Positions 11,569-25,397 of a stretch of 64,000 nucleotides of DNA are shown here, piece after piece. Every line of letters begins with the position of its first letter. The stretch's first letter is position 1. Source of the DNA: Tyto alba (lineage: Eukaryota; Chordata; Aves; Strigiformes; Tytonidae); contig NW_024881296.1 of NCBI RefSeq assembly GCF_018691265.1, positions 2,502,279-2,566,278 on the forward strand, written 5' to 3'. The position numbers and the translations under genes are program-made. Below the pieces are notes generated by a model. That model ran no database searches. It was not told the DNA's origin and saw only the letters and a program-made list of their open reading frames with translations.

Positions 11569-13015
11569 GTCTAAAGTTCTCTTCCCGGGTTAGCTGAGGT
11601 TAAACAGGTGTTTTTGGTAAGGATTGCAGTTACATTTTGATTACACTAGCCCACATTCTTACATCACATAATGCAACATGATATACCCAAATGGATCCTT
11701 CAGTGCCAAACTGGGGCCCCCAGCTTGATGTTTTTCTAATTGTGTTTTTCATTAATCCCTGTGACCTCTGCAAAGCATCACCAACCAAATACAGGCTCTC
11801 AGAGCTGAGTGTTGGGTTTTCTTTTGGGGATTTTTTTTGCATCTTCTCTTTACTTTGCAATAGAGCAAAGTAAAAGCAAAAAGGAATTTTCAAATTCAGC
11901 TGTGAGCATTAAGTCAGAGCTTCGTCTGAACAAAAATACATCTAAGGAACTAGTTTATTGCAGTTGGATAGTGTGTCTTCTCTAGTAACCTGATCTAGTC
12001 TCCAAAAGGAAAACTCTTAACTTCTTTAGAAGGCTTTGGACCCAGCCTCTGCTATAGGAATGCAAGTGTGAGGCAATATATGCTGCTTTATAAATAACTA
12101 ATATTAAAGGGGAGGCTGGGGGTAGAGGCCAATTATTGATCTCATCCTGGAGTCACTCCACACACTTCAAATATGGCCAAATGCTGTCTCCAACCACACC
12201 CTGGCAACCTCATTTCCTTTATTAGGGTTGCAATGGCTCTATCTGGGAGGGAGAATTTGACCCAGGGGACCTCATTCTTTCCTGGCAGGAGCCCATCACC
12301 TCAGGAACTGTTGCTCTCCAGGGCCTTGGACTCAGAGGGAGTTGGAGATTCCTGTGGAATTACATCAGGGACACTGGTGGTCCCTGGAGACTTCCTGCAC
12401 TTTGTGCAGAGGAATAATGTGTTTCACTAGAAAATGTACATCTGAAGTAGAATGTGAACAGGAGAGATTTCAACTTGGAGAAGCTTCACTGGCAATACCG
12501 GGAGCAGCACAGCCACGACATGGCTCAACTGCTTTGTAGCTTTGTAGGTGTATTTTCACACACTCTGGAAAGCGTTTGACAGATGTGCATTATTATGCAC
12601 AGCAATAACTGGTGTATATTAAAATGAGATGCTCAAGAGGGGAGGAGGGAAACAATGCACCTGTTTATGTACCTTCCCATCTACCACTGTTTCTTTGCTG
12701 AAAAACAACCAATAATTTATGGTCATCTGCATAAAAGGAAAAGACATTGAAGACAATTTTTCTGCAGCAGCAAGGGCAGCTGGTGTCCATTTTGGGTGCT
12801 CAGCCTGTTTCCCAGGTGTGTGTTTTTAAATTCACCTCTGAATTATTCTGCAACCAGTTGAGGGTATGACACCAACGGCTGCGGCACGCGGGATGTATTT
12901 CCTGCAGCCTGCTCACTCCTGTCCCACTGCTTACTATGTCCCAGCACAGATATTCTGGTATCTCCTTCATAATGACTTGTTTTCCCCTGACAAAGAGCTA
13001 TTATGTACAGTAGCC

Positions 13016-13048
13016 TTTTTTTTTTTATCAGGTTTTTTTTTTTTTTTT
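13016..13048. repeat. Two adjacent poly-T runs
   Basis: T runs of about 11 and 16 bases are separated by ATCAGG. Confidence 0.9.
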
Positions 13049-15015
13049 CAGATTCCCAACTCCTCTCATTCATTTCATATAAGGTCTTTGCTTCTGCACT
13101 TGTTCAGAGGAGGACTGCTTCAGAATTACCCATCTGCCAACTCTAAGTCCTTCTCATTTCAGACTGTAATGTGCGAAGTGAAACCCAAGCCACTGAGAAA
13201 CCAGTGAGAATTTACCATTCATTTCCATGCTCTCAGGATTTCTCCTTTGACACCTGTATTTCTGAGGAGGTAGAAAGAGGAAGAAGTTCTGTCCCAACTC
13301 TGACATCAGTGATAGAAGATGATAAGTTACTTCTGGGAGAAAATACAGGCTTCTGTTCAGTCCCATTTGTGCAGCACAAAAGCATTGCAAGAGTACACAC
13401 AGATGCCAACGAAATGACAGGAGGAAGGAGTAACGGCTGCACTGCTCTCTTTTGAACCCTGGGAGCTGCTCTAACCAAGGCCATGGCAGAAAACCACGCT
13501 GTTGCTGGATGATGGTTTGCAACTTCCCTGCCTTCCACCCACAAAGCTGGTGGAATATTCCCCAGGGCTCAGAAAGGTGACTAGACCCATGGGAAAATCA
13601 ACAGAGAAACCAGGTGATGCAGCAGGTCATCAGGACGGAAAACCAGGCAGCAGCCTCAGCCAAACTGACTATTTTAGGACTGTTTAAAGAGTTAAGGGCA
13701 GCTTCAGCAAACAGCTCTGCTGCAGTACAGGCAAAGCACAGAAGCAGCTCCCCCTTCCTGCCCCTACGGCGACCGGAGACCGTGCATCGCACAGCCATCA
13801 CACACAGTCCCTGCCCCGCTGTCTGGACAAACCACTGTCTGGCAGATTGGCACGTATGCTGGTGATGTAGAATGGACAGACAGAATTCCAAACCTAATCC
13901 ATCAGTATGCTACACGACCTTGAAACACGGTGTGAAAACGGTACGTATATAGGCTTTTCATATTTCCATAATCTTCCTTTTCTCTGCCATACGAGCCAGG
14001 GATTGGCACGGAAGGAAATCCCACACTGGCATCTTGAACACAAACCTTTACTACCACTAGGACTATTTAAGGAGTAAGGCTCAGGAAGGGTGTCAGAATA
14101 AGACTCATCTGGATTTATTATTTCATCCTGTTTCCAGATAATTTTCTACTTCATCCACAACAGATTATTCCTGAAACTTTTAGAGGGCCCCTGGCTCATT
14201 TGCTTATTGGTCTGATCTTTACTAGCAATGAAACTAGAAGTCTTTGCTTACTCAACTTCTGGAGAGTTAAGAGGATACCCTTTTATATTATTCACTGAAA
14301 TTGCTTCTTGGCTAACATATTCTCCTGTCAGTGTTTTTCATGTGTTCAGCAACATCTGCAGGATGTGGAAAGAACAGAAACAAACCAGATGTTGAAAAAG
14401 GTAGTGACACTGAGAAACATAATTATTACAATATCTTGTTCATTTTTTTTGTCCATCTTATGCCTTCATACATCAGTAACTTTTACTGCTGAAACAGAGA
14501 CTGACTCATCTAAGTTCTCTCTAAACAGATTTACAATCATTTGTAAAAATTGACATATACCCTCCATTAAAGCCAAATTTCCTTTAGCAATTTCAGAGGA
14601 AAATAGTTTAAGGGAATGTGGATATTTATCTCAGCCATCAACATTTATTCATTTAGGTAATTATCACTTCATTATGCTGTCAAAGAGAGCATACTGGGAA
14701 ATTCACCATGGATGAACCAAACGCCACGGAAGTCCTCCACCTCTCGTGTGAGATCAGGGTGCCAGCTCATGCCCTCGCCAAGCGTTTGTCACAGAGATGT
14801 GACGAGGACTGCGGGTCCAACGTGGTACAAGCAGTCTCCTAGGTCTTGAGGGCGAACAACCGTAGCCTGATCCAACAGTGCCCCCAAAAGCAAATCCCCA
14901 GACAGCTAGACACTCCGACACCCTCCCGGCACCATGGCCTACAGCCCTGCCTTGTGCCTGCTCCACGAACTAGCTATTTTATTTTAAAAGCTGTTTACTC
15001 AATTAGAAGAAGGGG

Positions 15016-15046
15016 AAAAATAATAAAAAAATAAATAAATAAAAAG
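15016..15046. repeat. (AAAT)n-like microsatellite
   Basis: An AT-rich stretch with several AAAT units, shorter and less pure than the one at 47291-47351. Confidence 0.8.
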
Positions 15047-15189
15047 CATTACAGCCTTACGAACACCTGCTACAGTGCAAAAATCAGGAGAGTCTCTGTT
15101 AGATTGGGAAAATTTTCCAGTTATTTTCACTCAGACTTCAGGAATTTTGTAGGGGGATCAGAAGACCTGCAAGCTCTGCCAAATTATGA

Positions 15190-15425
15190 AGGAACAAAGT
15201 GTAACTAGATTAATATATAAATCTTATTAACTAAAATGTAGCTGAATACAGTCATTTGTTATTGAAGTCTTTCGATTGTTTAACAAATTGCACCATTTTG
15301 GTCTCATGGGCTCCCTGCCAAGTGGAGGCCTAATTAAGGTGGTTGGAAATGAACAGTGTTCTAATTAGTTTAATTACAATATGATGAATTATCAAACTAA
15401 TTTTTAAAAACAATGTGCAATTAGC
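15190..15425. promoter_or_regulatory. Candidate conserved enhancer, TAATTA-rich
   Basis: An AT-rich, non-repetitive block of about 235 bp. Homeodomain-type cores lie at 15331-15337 (TAATTAA), 15361-15368 (CTAATTAG), 15371-15376 (TAATTA), near 15397 (CTAATTTTT) and at 15419-15424 (AATTAG). It lacks an open frame, homopolymers and any repeat I know. Clusters of this kind are typical of developmental enhancers conserved across vertebrates, but conservation was not tested and the target gene is unknown. Confidence 0.4.
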
Positions 15426-16400
15426 CTTTCAGCATTCAACCCCCATTTTCCAAAACAAGAAATGAAGCGGAACATACTTGTTTTTATCAGGAGGCTGAAC
15501 CACCCCAACACAGGAGCGCTCGAGGCTGCAGTGACATGCTGCTCCCCTCCTCCTTTCACCCCACTTCATGCTTTGGGCATTGACTCCAACGCCCCTGGAA
15601 AGCATGTAGTTCAGTCCAGGACTGGACCAATGCTCCTTTACAGAGATTCTCATCCTGGAGTTTTCCCTATTCCTTCGCTTAATTGGGGTTCAGAAAATCC
15701 TGAAGCATTACATGTGTGACCACAGTGGCTTGGTAAGGTTTTTTTTTTAGTTCTTACATTTCAAAGCAGTGAATAAGCAGATTCATTTGCCCACGAGCCA
15801 TAAAGGTATACAAGTTCCTACCCACAGCACGTAAGGAAGTATCATGTCTGTAACCATCTAGTCTGTGCTCCACAATTTGTGCCAATTGCACAAACGCTAT
15901 TTTCCATTTTCTTAGTGTGTTCCTTTTACATTTGTCCCCCAAGGACTATTTTCTGCCTCTGGCTACCAATCCCACTGCATCACTCCCCCAGGCAGCAAAC
16001 CCTTCCAGAAATACACTTGCACCTGCATAACCTCAGTAATGTTGCACCCTTAGAAGTGAAAGCACCATCTGGTAGAGAGGTTCATTATTGGAGGAGTGGC
16101 CAAAGGTCGCCACCTTTCATTAGCACTGCCAGGTATATAAGTAGAGTTTGGCTCAATTACAGCATAGCTCATTGCTGAGCAATAGAAGAGGATGTATTAA
16201 AAATACAGGCACCCATTGAATGGAAGGAAGGAGCAAAGAAGTTCACTTTAATTACATGAATCCTTTAACAAATAATCAGGTTAAAAATGATCCACTTGAT
16301 ATTTTGATAAGAATGGATTTTCTCATCCTGTGAACCAGAAAGAAAATGTGGCAGTAAAATAGCTTTTGGCATGACTTAATTATCCCCAGAAAGACTTAGG
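15426..16400. other. Non-coding stretch, possible CR1 trace
   Basis: No gene is supported. The piece at about 15825-15885 contains 'taaccatctagtctgtgctc', which resembles the minus-strand CR1 end, but it is too short and diverged to call as a feature. Confidence 0.45.
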
Positions 16401-16404
16401 AGCC

Positions 16405-16512
16405 TGCTCCAGCAAAGCACTTAAATACATGCTGAACTTTAAGCACATGGGCATTCTCAAGGGACTATTCATATATCTAGAGATAAGCATATGCTTAAGT
16501 GCTCCGGCAAGA
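16405..16512. repeat. Imperfect palindromic interspersed repeat
   Basis: The left arm holds 'agcacttaaatacatgct' (about 16415-16432). The right arm, reverse-complemented, reads 'ggagcacttaagcatatgc' (about 16488-16506). The two agree in order and spacing around a diverged centre. The wording matches my recall of a palindromic amniote repeat with 'agcacttaagcacatgctta' arms. No coding capacity; a non-autonomous, MITE-like origin is inferred from the symmetry. Confidence 0.65.
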
Positions 16513-19500
16513 CACAGATCAAATTGAAGTCTCTCATCAGGGCCTGGAGTCACAGCTAATGCATCTGGGAAGTGCAACAGCATTTGAGATGTCCTGTCCA
16601 CCTGGGTGCTTATAAAGTCCCCATCGTCCAGACTATCTGAGTGTTTCCCAATAAATGAAAATAATCAATCACAGTTTCCTCACTTCCTAACTGGCATGTA
16701 GAAAGAGAATTTAAGTAGGTGCATGTGTCTATAGATTAAATCAGTTTACTGGAGGAAACCAAAATGAGGAGATGAAGTTGCCATGTTTCTGCCTGTGTTG
16801 AAGGTAGTGATCATGTTTGTTTTTCCTGGCAATTTGTTCCACAAGCTTAGCCTGGCTATTGCCAGAGCCTTCATTTATTTGTCAGCAGTGGCAAGGATCC
16901 AGCAGATGAGGCTGGTGTAAGAAAAAAGGACTGCAGAGAGTGCTGACCTCTCAAGTAACTATGGTCAAACCTACCAAAGGCTCGAATGCCACAGGGGAGG
17001 TGTTCGGCTGAAATCTGCACGCTGATGAGCCACTCCAGGCTGTATAAGGGCATAACTGCTACGAGGACTTGGTGATGCTTTTTGGAAGAACCCATGGCTA
17101 AGATCCTAGACTTAAAGACTAGGCATGGCTGCTCAAACAGCATGCTGCTAAGGTCTTGCTGCTGGCCCTTTGCCAGTCACAGATCTGGTCATCCAGCAGC
17201 ATGAGGGTGCCCAGAAAAGCTGGAGATTGCTCATCTGTCTTGAGGTCCAGGCTTTCAATACACAGAAGAAACACAGTTTTCTTAAGAATTCCTCCCCTCT
17301 TATATTCAATTCTTAAGGGAAACAGAAGGCTGGCTCTGTACCTTCCTACCAGCTTTCCCAGTTAGTTTTTGCAAGACTACAGCTGTATGGAGAACTGCTT
17401 CTTACAGAAACCTAAAAATGCTTCTTAGAAGACCCTAAAGGCAGCCCTCTGGCTTGAGGAGGACTGGGAGGCAGCAAGCCAGGCTGGGTCTCTCTGTTTA
17501 CTACCAGTAAAGCATTCAGTGAGACAAGTGTTTGAAACAGGTGCATTGCCAGCCTTGCAAGATTATGAGAACTGAAGAAAACACAACAGAAAAAAAAAAA
17601 AAAATTCTGGCAATAAAAAGGTTAACACAAAACAGTAGGTATAAAGATAACTTGAACCCATCATTAAAGAAATTCAGTTATTTAGTCAATTTTACTTATT
17701 TACAGGCTAGAAGATTAATGAGCTCAAATACAAACTGAGACAGTAATTGGGTTTCAAAAACATACTATAACACAATCAATCACTGCTTGGGAGTATAATG
17801 ACATTAGGGTAGAGCCCTCTTTCAGCTGAAGTTATTAGCATGTGATTGGTGAAGACTGGACTTGAAGAGAGAGTCTACCCCAGGGTCCTGTAATAAAATG
17901 AAAGAGGAATCTTAAATAAGGAGAAACTATGTCTTTGACCCTTTGTCCTTTGCCTGTAGATGTAGAGATACTGTAGTCGGAATTTAGGGCTCTGTAACAG
18001 GACTTTGGGGAATGATGGCATTTCAAAAGACAGTTGGTATTTTACTTTAAACAAGACTTTACTTGAGACCTAATACGACACAGACGGTATGTATATGTCC
18101 TCTAATCTGGTCTTTGAGGCTATTAGCAGCTCCTTCCAAGGCATTTCAGATCTCTTCTCAAAGTCTTTGCAAATATGTCAACCTAGAGAAGGAATTCAAA
18201 ATGTTACAGAACACAAAGTGGGAGAAAGGGTGAAAATTTAACGTAAAGAAAGGAAAATTAGAAACTATACAAAAGCAAACTTCTCAATTATTGTTGCTAA
18301 AGCTTTTTTTTGCTGGGGAACTGCATAAATGACTTTTATACATTCCCATTACAAGGAAACTGGGTGAATGTTCCTTAAATCCAGCATCAGTTTGGTTCAC
18401 AAAGAAAGAGAGGATATGGCTTGTAAGATTTAAACCAAATTTCAAAGTCAGGTTTTTATGCATGTATCAGCTTAATCCAGCTCCCACAGAAATTAGTGGT
18501 AATTCTCCTACTGATCTGAATAGGAGAAAAGTTACAACAGTGTGTATAATTTTTCAAATTCCACTCAAGTAGCTAAAATCAGACACACCAAGCAAAGGTT
18601 TTCAAAAGAGGCTGTGGCATTTTCTCACATTCTCTAAAATGTCTTTGAAAATCATATCCCAAAACAATGTTTCAGCAGCTAAATAGAAGTGGCCTAATTT
18701 TCAGAGATACGGAGTACTCTCAGATTTCAATAATTTCAGTACTCATCAGCTCTTAAAATCAGACTACTTCCTTTGACATACCTACATGTAGGGTTAAGTA
18801 ACTAATTCTAAGTGCAGAAGTTTGAAAAATGTCAGCCTTTACAGACCCACTCTAATTCTCAAGCATATCCAAGTAAATACAGACTTCCACAAATAACTTA
18901 GGCATCACCACCACATCTAAAATTAAATCTTCATCATTTCCCTCACTTCAAGGCCTTAATGGCATAGCCCCTGCATTTTGCTACTAGCATCATTCTCTAC
19001 AGACATCTAGTTGCTGTTATTTATTCACTTTGGTATTCTCCACTATCCCAATTCCCTAATGAACAATTGAAATGGATTGCCGTAAGGATGTGACACACAG
19101 GAATAAGAAGCTGAAATGTATTTCCTGGCTTCAACCTCCTAACCTGAGGGAAGGTTATGATGGTTGACATGGCTGGGGTCAACAGCAATCGGTTCTAGTG
19201 GATCCTGTCACAGAGATACTATGAATACTTTTGATGGCATTTCAGAGCAATCCTGGAGGTTGAGAAATCCAGTGCAGAACCTTAACTCAAAATGTATTGT
19301 AAATAATCTCAAAATGGAAGAAAAAAACTCCACAAAAGCAAAATTATATTCCAAAGCAAGAGTGTGAAAACATAACAACATGCGACTCAAGTCAATACAA
19401 TCAATCCTGATAACAAGAGCAGTCAATGCAATTACATTTTATAAAATCAATGCATCCTCCTACTATGAAAACCAGGAAAGGAAGGAAATGAACCAACATC

Positions 19501-22500
19501 CCCCTCTCTATCAGCATGTGACAATTACAGTTTCACCAAACACAGCTAAACAAGGAGCAGAGCAAGTGTAAGATCCTGAAATCTTAACAAAGGAGCCAGC
19601 ACCATGTAAAAATCTTTGGTCTGAAGGACAAGCTTTTGCCTGGTTGCTCTCCTGATCCGTTACAAGCAAATTCATTTTCACCCAATGATATAAAAATGTA
19701 ATTCTTCCAGCAACATTATTCTGAATCTGTTGCTGAACCTCCTTCCTGCCCCCCACTTCCATGACAGAACTACAAATGTGACATATGACATTAAAATCAA
19801 GCTGTATGATTACGACTGCCCAGGTAACATAACTTGTGAGCTCTCTTTTACCTTTCCGTATCAATTCAGGGCACAAAAAATCCTGGATGGAAAAACTGAC
19901 TGTATCATTTGCCTATCTGAAAATTCTTTTCAGCTGACCAAAACTGAATTTAAGGGGTTTGCAGAAATCCATTAGTATCTCCAGTTGTTTGGTATTAAGA
20001 ACCTTTAACATGTTCAACCTCCCATCCTGTCCCCTTCCTGGGGAGAAACCTCTACAGAACTCAGCACACACCTTGCCCATGGAAGGCCTGAGGGATGAGG
20101 CTCTCAATACAGTAAACTCCCAGGTGGGAATTTTAGATTATATGTTAATTAAGCTCCCTTCCCTGAGTGAAATGATACCTTTCTTATCAAAACACTACTG
20201 CTGACCTCAACCATGTGAAACAAACTGAACGAAGAAAGACAAAGCTGAGAGCTGGCAAAAGAGACTTTCTGATGGCCCTCCGTAATTAAGAAGGTTGGAG
20301 AGTATTTGATGTTCTTGTAATAAATGTTTGAAACTGGGCTACAAGGAAAATGTAGTGGTCACAGAGGGTGAGGTCAAAGCTTTGCACCACCTAACCATGG
20401 ATATCTAACCATGGGGCATTAAGCCCTTAACCTAGATCCAGGGGAGCCTTATTTTGCCAGGAACAATACAAGAACTTTGGCTGCTAAACAGGGTACCTGA
20501 GGTAGGTGCCCACCGTCAGTACAAACAACTTGCCCTCCAAGGATACACTGCAGTGTGTGTGCATGTCTGACTGAATGAGAAAACCTCTTTTTAGCAGGTC
20601 CTAGGTAGTATTCCCTGCCATCAGGCTTTGCACACACTTACCCCTATCACCTTCTCCCCAGCATCTGTTCGGACATCTGTCCAAAACGGAGATGTCATTA
20701 ATTTCATGCAGGGTTGCAAATTGGTTTTAGCCATAGCATCCCTATGCAAGAGGTAGTTGATCATCATTGTCTGTAAATGATGAAAGAGAATGACAGTCTT
20801 AAAAAAATAAACCAGAAATGACTACTTTGGTTTGTATTATCCTCAGCAACAACACTGTAAGCATATTTCCAGCAAATCATCCATTTTCCATTTAACTAGC
20901 ACAAAAGAATTTCAGATACAATTATTGCTGTTACATTACGCACTTACATGTGTGAGAGAAAATGCACATAGTTTTGCTGCATTTTTCTTTTATGAAAAAT
21001 ATGTTTATGGAAAACATTTAGTCTTAAAATCCCTTTCTCTTGGAAGAGAAAGCTGCAGTTATTATTTCCTGATATTTCCAGTTTAGCAACTACCCATCTG
21101 TAGTTTTTTCATCACCGGTGTTTTACATGTGTATGACCAGTCTTAAGCAGTCTCACGATGACAAAAGTATTTGCGGATCCCTGATTTGTTACCTGCATAC
21201 TTTCCTTGTAGTGTTTCTCACCAATTTTAAAGTGTCTCAGGAAATCTCCACAGGATTCCATGGATCAGATAACATGAAAGGGTCTGTAAACCTGACGTAT
21301 TTTGAATTGTGGACTACAACACACAAAACAGTAATCCCCAGGCATCTTCTGGGTCATTCATAAACCTACATACTCCGTCCTGGAGACAGCTATGGCATGA
21401 TCTAACTTAATTTATTAAGAAAGGAAAGAAAGCAATTATAAAGATGAGAGAAGGAAACAAAGTTGGAGTACACCTTGCCATCCCACTATTTAATATTTAC
21501 CAAAAAAATACTGAGTATTTAGTAAAGAAAGTAGTTCTTAGAGAGGAGCTACCTTCAACTTTATCACAGTTTAATGGCTTTCAAAATTAGGACTACTGCT
21601 CACCAATTAGTAACAAAAGAGAACTGCTAAATAAGAACTTGTAAGTTCTTCAGCTTGGCAAGTGATACTTGGGTAGACTTCCAGGGAAGCTGATGAGAAA
21701 GCTGAGAAGCAGTGCACAACCTATATAGCCCACATCACAGGATGGGAAATCAGCTAACACACTGAAATAGCTTTAGCACACCACCACCTCTACTATGGAG
21801 TGATCTGGTGTATTGTCCCTGTTACTGCTGTGCGGAGTCTGTCCCTGAAGAGAACTGAAATCAGTATGGATCTCCTCATCTGAACTTGAAGGGCCCTGGA
21901 AAAACACTAATATGTGCATTCAATTAGAGACAGAATTCCTCTTGGCCAACAAATTAGGATTAAATGAACTATTACTTACTAAAGAACCCAGCTGATGAGA
22001 CCACAAATAAATTCAGTTACACCAAAAGAAGCCGAAGGTACTCATCTCCAAGCAGGTAATACACTGATGTAAGGTTTGGGCCATAGTCTACATCACAGCA
22101 ACAGCCTGCTTCTGAACCTGCCTGGCTTTACAAAAACTGATTATAAACCAAATGGTCCCTGGGATAGACCTAACAGCCAGGTCTTCCAAGACCAACTTGT
22201 ATGAGCAGAAGTCCCTGTAACTTTTGGCAATTCGCATCTATCATGATTGCTATAGCTGGGTTCAGCTTCATGGTCTCAGCAAGACCTTCAAAAATGATGA
22301 GGGTTTGAGATTGAGCCAAGCTCCTTGTCAGCACTTCATACTTCAAGGCATTTGTATTTATAATTCTTATTACTTAACACAACAGAACCTAGCATGACAA
22401 ATCCTAGAAAACTGTTATGCTAGGGTCTTCATTTTCAGGATTTGCACCAGAGCTTAACTAAATTAGAAAGTGTTTGTATGGCATCTCTGTTTGAGCTGCT

Positions 22501-22714
22501 GGTTGATGTTTTATGTTTTAACGTTTTAAGTAAAGTTTATTATGACAGGTCAGTGAAAGTGCTTTTAGTAGGTCAATAAATCATGGACCTATCATATCAC
22601 TGGGTGACAGCTATGCAAAGCATGGAAGGAAATTTGATATTATTCCAACAAAATAGCAACTACAGCTACTTCCAGCTTAGCTGCAAAGCCACATCAGCCT
22701 ATTGATTGTGAATT
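16513..22714. other. Non-coding stretch with one small palindrome
   Basis: Holds an A run at 17590-17604 and the palindromic relic at 18470-18530. The rest is unique AT-rich sequence. The reading frames near 16871-17143 and 19511-19876 are open but match nothing I recognise, and overlap frames on the opposite strand. Confidence 0.5.
18470..18530. repeat. Decayed palindromic repeat relic
   Basis: The arm 'ctcccacagaaattagtgg' (18481-18499) pairs imperfectly with the reverse complement of 'cctactgatctgaataggag' (about 18507-18526). The phrase resembles the 'cattgaagtcaatgg' palindromes seen more clearly at 7917 and 61784. Confidence 0.5.
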
Positions 22715-22755
22715 GAAGTGGTAAATAATTGGGGGAAGTGGTAAATATTTTGGGG
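22715..22755. repeat. Tandem duplication, 20-bp unit
   Basis: The unit beginning GAAGTGGTAAATA at 22715 repeats at 22735 with small differences before the G run. Two copies only. Confidence 0.75.
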
Positions 22756-22820
22756 AAGGAAATCAAGGCCTCTATATATTTTTTTTTATCTGTCTGGTGT
22801 TTCTAAAACTCTCATGGGGT

Positions 22821-22917
22821 AAAAAAACAAAACAAAAACAAAAACAAAAAACAAACAAACAAAACAAAAAAAAAAAAAAAAACAACAAAATTAAAAAAAA
22901 ACACACACACAAAAAAA
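22821..22917. repeat. A-rich low-complexity tract, about 97 bp
   Basis: AAAAC and AAAC units pass into a pure A run of about 18, then CAACAAAATT, a second A run, and a short CA stretch. It is the longest A-rich tract in the window. Confidence 0.9.
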
Positions 22918-25366
22918 TTATTTATTTAATCTAAAATGGTCCTCTAGATGCCCACCATGGAGTCTGTTTTATAATTACCTAATGTGAAGGAATGGGGAAG
23001 GGGCTGTGGAGAAACACAAAGCAGATGAAAAAAAGAGGATGAAAAAGATTTCTGAGAGATTGACTCCGGCTTTGGCATTTCTCCAACCATATGGAAATTG
23101 AAGGGATGTTCAAAAAAAATTCTAAGACAGGATGCACGGGACAAGGGTGGGAAGTTTGCCTCATTATTACTGCCAGGAGGGGAAAAAAAAAATAAACCCA
23201 ACTTTTTACACACAAGACAGCAGCACACCTGTCAGATCAGGGTGTGTGCCTAAACTTCAGTAAGAAAGCAACCATGACCCAATTACATTTTGAAATTGTT
23301 TACACGCAATCAGACACATACAAGGAGTCTCTCTTAGACACGAGGCAGAGTTTGAAGAAAAATTTGCAGGGAAAAACTATTCTTAGCCTCTTCTCTTCCA
23401 CAGTACCTTCAACCGCCTGGTGTAGTTTCTGACAGCAATAGCAGCTGCTTATTGCCTGGTGCAGCCATTGCTCTGTGCCTAGCCTTGGGTCTGGACTCCA
23501 TGGCTGCAGCGTAACAGATATTACATCATGGATGGACTCACAGCTGGGAGACATCAAGGGAGACCCATGCTGAAACCAAGTGTCTAGTTAAAATTAGACT
23601 ACAGAATCTGCTGTCATGTTTTCTTCAAATGTAAGGGGCAGAAAACATGTGTGTTCATTCTGGATGCCATTTCTTTTCTGACTGTAAATTAAGGGATTTA
23701 ACACATACAAATCTCTTTGTGAGAGGACTGTTACACTTAAAACCTGATAAAATATCCATGGATTCCCCTGCCATCAAGGCTAACCACTAGATCTGTTATA
23801 CACCACAATGGTATTTCACATAAGATTTGTAAAATTTAAGAAAACTTGGGAAAAGTATTTTAATCCATTTTTGCCTTATCTCAGGATCTGAGCCTCTCAA
23901 TCATTTTCAGCTTGTGTCCTCTTCTAAGGAAGATAAATATATCCCAGTTTTAAAAGTGAATCAAGAGAGTAGAAGGTACGATGAGGCTGTGAAGAAAGGC
24001 AAAAGATAACTACATATAAAATTCAGATCTTTAGAGCCACCCGTTCTTCATTACTGCAACCTTCTCAGTCTTTGAACAAGTTCCATTTGACATTGTAGAA
24101 GCTAACGTGAACAGCTTCACCCGCTGCAGCAAGACCTTCTGGGGCAATGCTCAGAATCAAAATGACATCTGCAAAGGTGCGTCACCAAGATTTCACATGG
24201 GATAACCCAAATCTCTTCCCATAAAGGCTCAGCAGGCAGGTGACATTGGCACTGGGGAATATTACACGTGGGGCATGTGCAAACACAAACCATCTAGGTA
24301 CACTTGTGAAAGACAACCAGTGATGCTTGCTTAGCATACAGGGAGAAATGGCAAGCTTAATCAAGGACAGAATTGGAAAGCTGGCTGCAGAAGCTGCTCC
24401 TTTACTGCCCCAATCAAAAGGCTGGGTCTCCAAACTAGTATTCCACAGATTCACATTGCAGTTCCAGATCTGATCAAGCTTGAGCAAATTACTTTTTTCC
24501 TGTCTCTCTCTGTTCCCTTGGATAGTCCTGCCCTTTTAAAATGTAAGATCATAAGGATGAATCATCATATGCACTCAGTTTTAAAGCGATTGATTGTCTT
24601 ATGTGGAAGATAAGACTATAGTACAGTATCACTGATAACTGTTTTCATTCCAATTGTATCTTCAGTCTTTCCTGTGCGGTCAGAGTCCTACTCTTCTGGG
24701 CACTGTATACAGAAAAAAAGGGACATTTCTAGCTTTGAAAAGACTTTCTTAGTAGCTGAGGCAGAGAAGAAGGTAATCTATTGTCACACCCCCTTCTTTG
24801 CACATTAAAGCACTGTTCAAATGACTTGCAGATTCAGATCTGAATGTGGAAAGGCAGCTAAATAACACAATCTGTAATGTAATGAGGTTCACAATTAATA
24901 ACTAGGCAGAAAAACTAAGCCTGCAAACTTCTAATAAAATAATAGATGGGTGATCTTAACTTTTGTTTTAACAAGTAAGACAAAAGAAAAGAAGAATTTT
25001 GGACAGAAAAAGACAAATGTACACTATTAATCTCAAATCTATATACCAGTACTGAAAAAGGTGCTTAAAGTGAATCACACAAGTCAACAGGATTAATTAT
25101 AATTAAGAAAATAACATAATTCTGTATAAAATATGGGGTCTAGCAGTGAAGTGTAAAGATCAGAGGGCAAAGTTGGTGTAAAATATGACCAGAAAAGCAA
25201 AGATGGAGAATTGAACAGAGCAAGATCACAGCAGGGACAAAGATAAATAAGACATTGTTAAAGTACATATGGAAGGAGAGGGCAATGAAGGAGACAGAAG
25301 GTCCTCTTAAAAATGGCAAGGGTAATTTATTGATACAAGTAGTAAGGGCATTGTTTAAGGAGGGGA

Positions 25367-25397
<31 letters not shown>

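Larger units (their letters stand above)
9805..15015. other. Non-coding stretch with homopolymers
   Basis: Holds the A run at 11544-11568 and T runs at 13016-13048. Somewhat more GC-rich patches lie at about 12240-12420, 13740-13830 and 14750-14960, with overlapping short open frames on both strands. None of these translations resembles a protein family, and reading is open about equally on both strands, which argues against coding. Unrecognised old repeats are possible in the GC-richer patches. Confidence 0.5.

Noticed and set aside
12366..12386. Short inverted repeat CAGGGAC...GTCCCTG considered as a regulatory hairpin
   Set aside because: The arms are seven bases, which is common by chance in a window of this size.
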